The notes below the pieces were generated by a model. The model had not been told where the DNA came from. It saw only the letters and a list, made by a program, of their open reading frames with translations, and did not search any database. The position numbers and the translations under genes are program-made. From Campylobacterales bacterium (GTDB lineage: Bacteria; Campylobacterota; Campylobacteria; Campylobacterales; QNZT01): 9,659 nt of DNA. The stretch spans positions 1-9,659 of the forward strand of contig WGAE01000116.1 of assembly GCA_015489185.1 (NCBI GenBank), read 5' to 3'. This document shows, piece after piece, positions 5,509 through 9,659 of this stretch (position 1 is its first letter; every line of letters begins with the position of its first letter).

Positions 5509-7883
5509 CGAGTAAAATGATTACGGTAACCAAAAGAAACGGACGAATCGAACCGCTGGATATTACAAAAATTCAAAAATATACCAGTGAAGCGGTTCGC
5601 GGGTTAAAAAATGTGAGTCAGAGTGAACTGGAACTGGATGCGAAGATACAATTTCGCGACAAGATTACAACCGAAGAGATTCAACTCACACTTGTCAAAA
5701 CCGCAGTAGATAAAATTGATGTCGACAGACCGGACTGGACATTTGTTGCGGCAAGACTCTTTTTGTATGATCTTTATCACAAAGTGAGTCGTTTTACCGG
5801 CTATACGACACTACAGGAATATTTTGAAAGAGGGGAGAAAGAGGGGCGTATTGTTCTGGGGTTGAAAGAGAAATATGACCTTGAAGATCTCGATGCCTAT
5901 ATCAAGCCGGAAAGGGACTTGCAATTTACCTATCTGGGAATTCGCACTTTGTACGATCGCTATTTGCTGAAGGACAGGCAGGGGAATCCGATTGAATTGC
6001 CGCAGCATATGTTTATGGCGATTGCGATGTTTCTGGCGCAAAATGAGTTTAATCCTCAGGACTGGGCAAAGAAATTTTATGACTTGATTTCCAAATTTGA
6101 AGTGATGCTCGCGACACCGACCCTTTCAAACGCCAGAACCCCCAGACACCAGCTTAGTTCTTGTTATATCGGCAGTACACCGGATAATATCGAAGGTATT
6201 TTCGACAGTTACAAAGAGATGGCGCTTTTAAGCAAGTTCGGCGGTGGGATCGGCTGGGACTGGTCGACAGTCAGAGGACTCGGCAGTTCGATTGACGGAC
6301 ATAAAAATGCAGCGGGCGGTATCGTACCGTTTTTGAAAATTGCCAACGATGTCGCGATTGCGGTTGACCAGCTCGGTACACGTAAAGGTGCAATTGCGGT
6401 TTATGTCGAACCGTGGCATATCGACATAATGGACTTTTTGGATTTGAAGAAAAACTCCGGTGAAGAGCGACGCAGAGCGCATGACCTATTCCCCGCGCTT
6501 TGGATCAACGATCTCTTCATGAAACGTGTGTCGGAAAACGGTATATGGACACTGTTTGATCCGCTCGATACACCTGATCTTCCGACATTGTACGGTGAAG
6601 CATTCGAAAAACGATATCAGGAATATGAAGCGGATGATTCGATTGTCAAAGAGGTCGTCAACGCAAAAGAGCTTTGGAAGAAGATTTTGCTCAGTTACTT
6701 TGAGACAGGAAATCCGTTCCTCTGTTTTAAAGATAATGCAAACCGTGCCAACCCGAACAGTCATACCGGTGTGATTCGCAGCTCAAATCTCTGTACAGAA
6801 ATATTCCAAAATACCGACCCGAATTACTATCGAGTCAAAGTGAAGTTTACAGACGGTTCAGTACTCTTTTTCGATGAAGAGGAGGATGTTGCGGTTGACA
6901 GCGGTATTGTGAAAAAAGCGAAAAAGATCACTGCACTGGATGCAATTAACGGTAAACAGGTAGATATTGTAGAAAAAGAGAAACTTGATGGTAGAACGGC
7001 TGTCTGTAATCTTGCCAGCGTCAATCTGTCAAAGATCCACACCAAAGAGGATATTGAACGGATTATGCCGGTAGCGATTCGTATGCTCGATAATGTGATT
7101 GATCTGAACTTCTATCCTCTCGAAAAAGTGAAGAAAACCAATATGGCAACAAGATCGATAGGTCTTGGTGTAATGGGTGAAGCGCAGATGCTCGCTGAAA
7201 AACAGATAGAGTGGGGAAGTGACGAACATTTGACACTGATTGATGAAGTGATGGAGATGATCAGTTACAACGCAATCAAGGCTTCTTCAAATCTGGCGCT
7301 CGAAAAAGGAGTTTATCCTGAATTTGAAGGTTCTAACTGGTCCAAAGGGATTTTCCCGATCGATACGGCAAATGAAGAGGCAAAAAAACTGGTTGATCGC
7401 GGTGGGTTGTTCGGTTATATCTATGACTGGAATAAACTACGTGAAAAGGTTAAAAAAGACGGTATGCGAAACGGATACCTGATGGCGATTGCACCGACCA
7501 GTTCTATCTCAATTCTCGTGGGTACTACACAGGCGATTGAACCGGTTTACAAGCGCAAATGGTTCGAAGAGAATTTAAGTGGAATGATTCCCGTAGTGGC
7601 TCCAAAATTGAGTCCCGATACCTGGCAGTATTATACACCGGCGTATGATCTGGATCAGCGTGTATTGATCAAAGCCGCCGCGATTCGTCAGAAGTGGATC
7701 GATCAGGGGCAGAGTTTGAATATTTTTATCACACTTGATAAAGCAAGCGGTAAGTATTTGAATGACATTTATATGCTTGGATGGAAGTTGGGACTCAAAT
7801 CAACCTACTATCTCCGCAGTCAGTCACCGGAAACAGAAAGCAATGTTGCCGACAGAAGTATGGAATGTCTGAGCTGTCAGTAA
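5505..7883 (+). CDS. nrdA: Ribonucleoside-diphosphate reductase, alpha subunit NrdA (class I)
   Basis: NrdA is the large catalytic subunit that reduces ribonucleoside diphosphates to deoxy forms, with a radical supplied by NrdB; nrdB is not in the window. An N-terminal ATP-cone (about 5-95, starting V-T-K-R-N-G-R) suggests ATP/dATP activity control. Active-site residues by comparison with E. coli are Cys220 (C225, in Q-L-S-S-C), Asn428, Cys430 and Glu432 (N437, C439, E441, in S-N-L-C-T-E-I), Cys501 (C462, in V-C-N-L-A-S-V-N-L), and Tyr768-Tyr769 for radical transfer (Y730-Y731). The C-terminus is M-E-C-L-S-C-Q, with Cys788 and Cys791 as the reductant-docking pair; E. coli has C-x4-C, here it is C-x2-C. 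The distance from Cys430 to Cys501 is 71 residues, against 23 in E. coli. This extra segment explains most of the length difference (792 against 761). The first ATG overlaps the purB stop; Met5 at 5517 is a less likely start. Confidence 0.97.
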   Translation: MTSKMITVTKRNGRIEPLDITKIQKYTSEAVRGLKNVSQSELELDAKIQFRDKITTEEIQLTLVKTAVDKIDVDRPDWTFVAARLFLYDLYHKVSRFTGYTTLQEYFERGEKEGRIVLGLKEKYDLEDLDAYIKPERDLQFTYLGIRTLYDRYLLKDRQGNPIELPQHMFMAIAMFLAQNEFNPQDWAKKFYDLISKFEVMLATPTLSNARTPRHQLSSCYIGSTPDNIEGIFDSYKEMALLSKFGGGIGWDWSTVRGLGSSIDGHKNAAGGIVPFLKIANDVAIAVDQLGTRKGAIAVYVEPWHIDIMDFLDLKKNSGEERRRAHDLFPALWINDLFMKRVSENGIWTLFDPLDTPDLPTLYGEAFEKRYQEYEADDSIVKEVVNAKELWKKILLSYFETGNPFLCFKDNANRANPNSHTGVIRSSNLCTEIFQNTDPNYYRVKVKFTDGSVLFFDEEEDVAVDSGIVKKAKKITALDAINGKQVDIVEKEKLDGRTAVCNLASVNLSKIHTKEDIERIMPVAIRMLDNVIDLNFYPLEKVKKTNMATRSIGLGVMGEAQMLAEKQIEWGSDEHLTLIDEVMEMISYNAIKASSNLALEKGVYPEFEGSNWSKGIFPIDTANEEAKKLVDRGGLFGYIYDWNKLREKVKKDGMRNGYLMAIAPTSSISILVGTTQAIEPVYKRKWFEENLSGMIPVVAPKLSPDTWQYYTPAYDLDQRVLIKAAAIRQKWIDQGQSLNIFITLDKASGKYLNDIYMLGWKLGLKSTYYLRSQSPETESNVADRSMECLSCQ

Positions 7884-7891
7884 AAAGAGCG

Positions 7892-7916
7892 TGTAAAGGG
7901 AATAAGTCCCTTTGCA
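7892..7916 (+). terminator. Hairpin after nrdA, possible terminator
   Basis: Starting 8 bases after the nrdA stop, TGTAAAGGGA (7892-7901) pairs with TCCCTTTGCA (7907-7916) around a 5-base loop, with one G-U pair. The stem has 10 pairs with a GGG/CCC core. It is followed by an AT-rich stretch (ACTATTAAATTA) rather than a clean T-run, so it may be a weak terminator or a 3'-end stabilising structure. Its position at the end of the purB-nrdA unit supports a role at the transcript end. Confidence 0.5.
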
Positions 7917-7988
7917 ACTATTAAATTATATTATCTTGCTTTATCTGAATTAAAAATTAAATTAATTTAACTATGAACTTCTTTAGAA

Positions 7989-7994
7989 TATAAT
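7989..7994 (+). promoter_or_regulatory. -10 box (TATAAT) for the OmpA-like gene
   Basis: A perfect TATAAT lies 28 bases before the ATG at 8023. Upstream, from about 7917 to 7988, the DNA is almost entirely A and T with repeated short A/T tracts, the usual substitute for a -35 box in Campylobacterota housekeeping promoters. The perfect 14-base palindrome TTAAATTAATTTAA at 7957-7970 sits across the -35 position and may be an operator or simply AT-rich sequence. This is the strongest promoter candidate in the window. Confidence 0.6.
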
Positions 7995-8022
7995 AGCCCA
8001 ACTAGTGCAAAAGGAGTGCAAT

Positions 8023-9216
8023 ATGGGCAGTAAAATGATTGCCGCAATCGGCTTGCTGGCAAGCGGAGCCTTTATCTATTTTTGTGTCGATACGAAAAAG
8101 ATGGAGATTGCGAAGGCTTGTAACGTACTGACCCCGGAACCTGTCGCTGCAGCCGTTAAAATGAAAGATCATGAAGATAAAAATCTTACGCCAAAGCCTG
8201 CGCCGTCGCTTCAAAAAGTTGCTACAGAATCAGAAGTAAATACTACTGAGAAGGATGTTGAGACGGTACAGAAAGTAGAACAGGGTGAAAAATCGGATCC
8301 CGCATTTGGTATTATGTTCGGTCCAAAAATCAATGTGGTCGGTATGTTTGCGGAAGAAGCGAAAGGAAAATCGTTGATCGATTTTATCAATACCTATTGT
8401 GAAAACCGAGAGTGTATACGAGACATTCGTTTCAGTAATGATATTAAAACCGTTCAATGGCATGATGATATGGTACGTCTGATTCAGATGTTTGATGAAG
8501 AGCATATTCAGGGCGGTTCACTCTATATCAACAGTAATGTACTCCATATCGAAGGTGAAATTACCGATCAGACACAACGAAAAGAGCTTGATGCATTGAT
8601 TGGAAGACTTAAACAAGAAGGGCTTTTTATTGAAGATGAAACGGTCAATATGATGACCAAAGTAGAAGAAGAACTACCGGGTATGGAAGAGGAAGCAGAT
8701 GAAAAATCTTCAAATGTTAGTCAAACGCAAACAATAGATCATGAAGAGGCTGCGATAAAAACATCTGTACTTGCGAAAAAAATCGTGGAAGAGTCGACAA
8801 AAACAGCACCTCAAACAACATCAGAAAAAATAGTTGCCAAAAAAGAACAAAATGTCACGAAAAATGAGGGTATCCAAACTGAAGTACAGACACAACAGGA
8901 ACAAAAAAACTCTTCTGAAGTGATGCCTGATATGTTTACGATTACGTTTGATGCAGCAAAAAAAGATTTATCGGAAGAGAGCAAAGCAAAACTCGATAAA
9001 CTGGCGCAACGGCTGAAACATACAGGATATCAGAAAGTGGAGATATACGGATATGAAAAGAGTTCTGAAGGAGCGATCTACGATATGGTCGTAAGCCAGA
9101 AAAAAGCGGATCTTGTGAAAAAATATCTTTTTGAAAAAGGTGTGCGCCATATGTTTTCAAAAGGATTGGGTGGACAAAAAGAACATATCGATGCAGAAAT
9201 TAAAGTGACTAAATAG
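8023..9216 (+). CDS. Membrane-anchored protein with BON-like middle and degenerate OmpA-like C-terminal domain
   Basis: A 397-residue envelope protein. Residues 4-22 are hydrophobic without a lipobox (F-I-Y-F-C-V), so they probably form an uncleaved inner-membrane anchor with the rest periplasmic. A polar stretch (about 25-95) leads to a folded region (about 100-205) with a BON-like strand-helix pattern (L-H-I-E-G-E-I-T-D, about 174-182) and a Cys126-x4-Cys131 pair. A linker rich in Lys, Glu, Gln and Thr (about 206-300) precedes an OmpA-like domain (about 304-395: F-T-I-T-F-D, then K-V-E-I-Y-G-Y-E-K and S-Q-K-K-A). In classical OmpA domains, G-H-T-D and L-S-x-x-R-A supply the Asp and Arg that hold peptidoglycan diaminopimelate. 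Here these positions are G-Y-E-K (Lys346) and V-S-Q-K-K-A (Lys361), so peptidoglycan binding is doubtful. ATG 8023 was chosen for its AAGGAG site 6 bases upstream; a GTG at 8005 is unlikely. It lies 13 bases before the next gene, probably in one operon. The exact role is unknown. Confidence 0.75.
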   Translation: MGSKMIAAIGLLASGAFIYFCVDTKKMEIAKACNVLTPEPVAAAVKMKDHEDKNLTPKPAPSLQKVATESEVNTTEKDVETVQKVEQGEKSDPAFGIMFGPKINVVGMFAEEAKGKSLIDFINTYCENRECIRDIRFSNDIKTVQWHDDMVRLIQMFDEEHIQGGSLYINSNVLHIEGEITDQTQRKELDALIGRLKQEGLFIEDETVNMMTKVEEELPGMEEEADEKSSNVSQTQTIDHEEAAIKTSVLAKKIVEESTKTAPQTTSEKIVAKKEQNVTKNEGIQTEVQTQQEQKNSSEVMPDMFTITFDAAKKDLSEESKAKLDKLAQRLKHTGYQKVEIYGYEKSSEGAIYDMVVSQKKADLVKKYLFEKGVRHMFSKGLGGQKEHIDAEIKVTK

Positions 9217-9229
9217 ACGAGGATGAATG

Positions 9230-9659
9230 ATGAGTGCAATGGGAATTATAATCAGTAAAATGGTTTTGTGCCTGCTGGCGGCATTGGTAATAGGGTTTAT
9301 TTTCGGACTGCTTTTTATTAAGGCGCGTACAAAAGAGTACTATGAAGATAAGATTGACGCACTGGAAGAGCTGTGTGAGGCAAAAAAACAGGAGTCTGCG
9401 GAATTGCGTACCAAATACGGCAATATGGATGTCGAGATGTCAAGACTCAAAGAGAAGCTTGCCGAAGAGGAAGAGAAACTGACCGCGATACAAACACAAA
9501 ATGCGGAAAACGAAGCGAAGCTGCAGGAAAGAACAAAAGAGATTGAAAGACTGGAAGCCAAATTGGAGGCGATGGAGGCGGAGAAAGAACATGAAATCAA
9601 CGAGAAGGTTGCAGAACGTGAAAAAGAGATTACCGAAGCGTTGACACAAGCGTTTGAAG
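9230..9659 (+). CDS. Membrane-anchored coiled-coil protein, 3' end beyond the window
   Basis: An open frame runs from the ATG at 9230 to the end of the window without a stop, giving at least 143 residues. It starts M-S-A-M-G, has a strong hydrophobic helix at about 7-31 (M-V-L-C-L-L-A-A-L-V-I-G-F-I-F-G-L-L-F), then an almost uninterrupted charged helix from about 37 to 143 rich in Glu, Lys, Ala and Leu, which reads as a long coiled coil. AGGA at 9220-9223 lies 6 bases before ATG 9230 and only 3 before the adjacent ATG at 9227, so 9230 is preferred. It follows the OmpA-like gene by 13 bases, suggesting one operon. Since both products are N-terminally anchored envelope or membrane proteins, they may work together. 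The C-terminal domain that would identify it lies outside the window, and I do not name a function. Confidence 0.8.
   Translation, partial: MSAMGIIISKMVLCLLAALVIGFIFGLLFIKARTKEYYEDKIDALEELCEAKKQESAELRTKYGNMDVEMSRLKEKLAEEEEKLTAIQTQNAENEAKLQERTKEIERLEAKLEAMEAEKEHEINEKVAEREKEITEALTQAFE

Noticed and set aside
6486..6774. Open frames on both strands within nrdA (minus 6486-6764, plus 6526-6774)
   Set aside because: They lie entirely inside a strongly recognisable NrdA coding region and show no recognisable protein features of their own.
9340..9600. Minus-strand frame rich in Ser, Phe and Ala
   Set aside because: It is the antisense reading of the Glu/Lys-rich coiled coil on the plus strand; the composition is a mirror effect, and no ribosome site or domain is seen.
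1..9659. CRISPR array, tRNA/rRNA genes, insertion sequence or phage/defence module
   Set aside because: No regularly spaced repeats, RNA-gene signatures, transposase or integrase motifs, or nuclease/effector genes were seen by reading both strands.

Overview
The window looks like a chromosomal housekeeping segment from a Campylobacterota (former Epsilonproteobacteria) species, probably a Sulfurimonas/Sulfuricurvum-type organism. The protein character suggests this, as does the divergent order RluA-type pseudouridine synthase / purB / nrdA, which I remember from Campylobacter jejuni (Cj0022c-Cj0023-Cj0024). The DNA is moderately AT-rich and densely packed, with stop/start overlaps between several genes. 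I see no rRNA, tRNA, CRISPR array, insertion sequence, integrase or phage gene. Genus is inference; phylum is fairly secure.

Layout. (1) 48-545: a small lipoprotein of unknown function with its own extended -10 promoter, followed by a strong hairpin. (2) 650-3126, plus strand: a translationally coupled run of hisF (imidazole glycerol phosphate synthase cyclase subunit), a shortened member of the nucleoside phosphorylase/nucleosidase superfamily, rlmN (radical-SAM RNA adenine methyltransferase) and a 35-codon single-membrane-span gene. (3) 3089-4000, minus strand: an S4-domain RluA-family pseudouridine synthase whose 3' end overlaps the small gene tail to tail. (4) 4180-7883, plus strand: purB overlapping nrdA by 4 bases, linking AMP synthesis to deoxynucleotide production. 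(5) 8023-9659, plus strand: after a hairpin and an AT-rich promoter region, a membrane-anchored protein with a BON-like middle and a degenerate OmpA-like C-terminus, then a membrane-anchored coiled-coil protein cut off by the window end.

Most of the window is ordinary metabolism and RNA modification. The parts worth a second look are: the shortened phosphorylase-superfamily protein, which has Asn where the hydrolases have a catalytic Asp; the 35-aa membrane protein overlapping rlmN, with an 8-T run in its convergent overlap; the extra segment of about 48 residues between two active-site cysteines of NrdA; and the OmpA-like protein that has lost the usual peptidoglycan-binding residues, paired with a coiled-coil membrane protein. 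I did not find a clear new defence or mobile system here.
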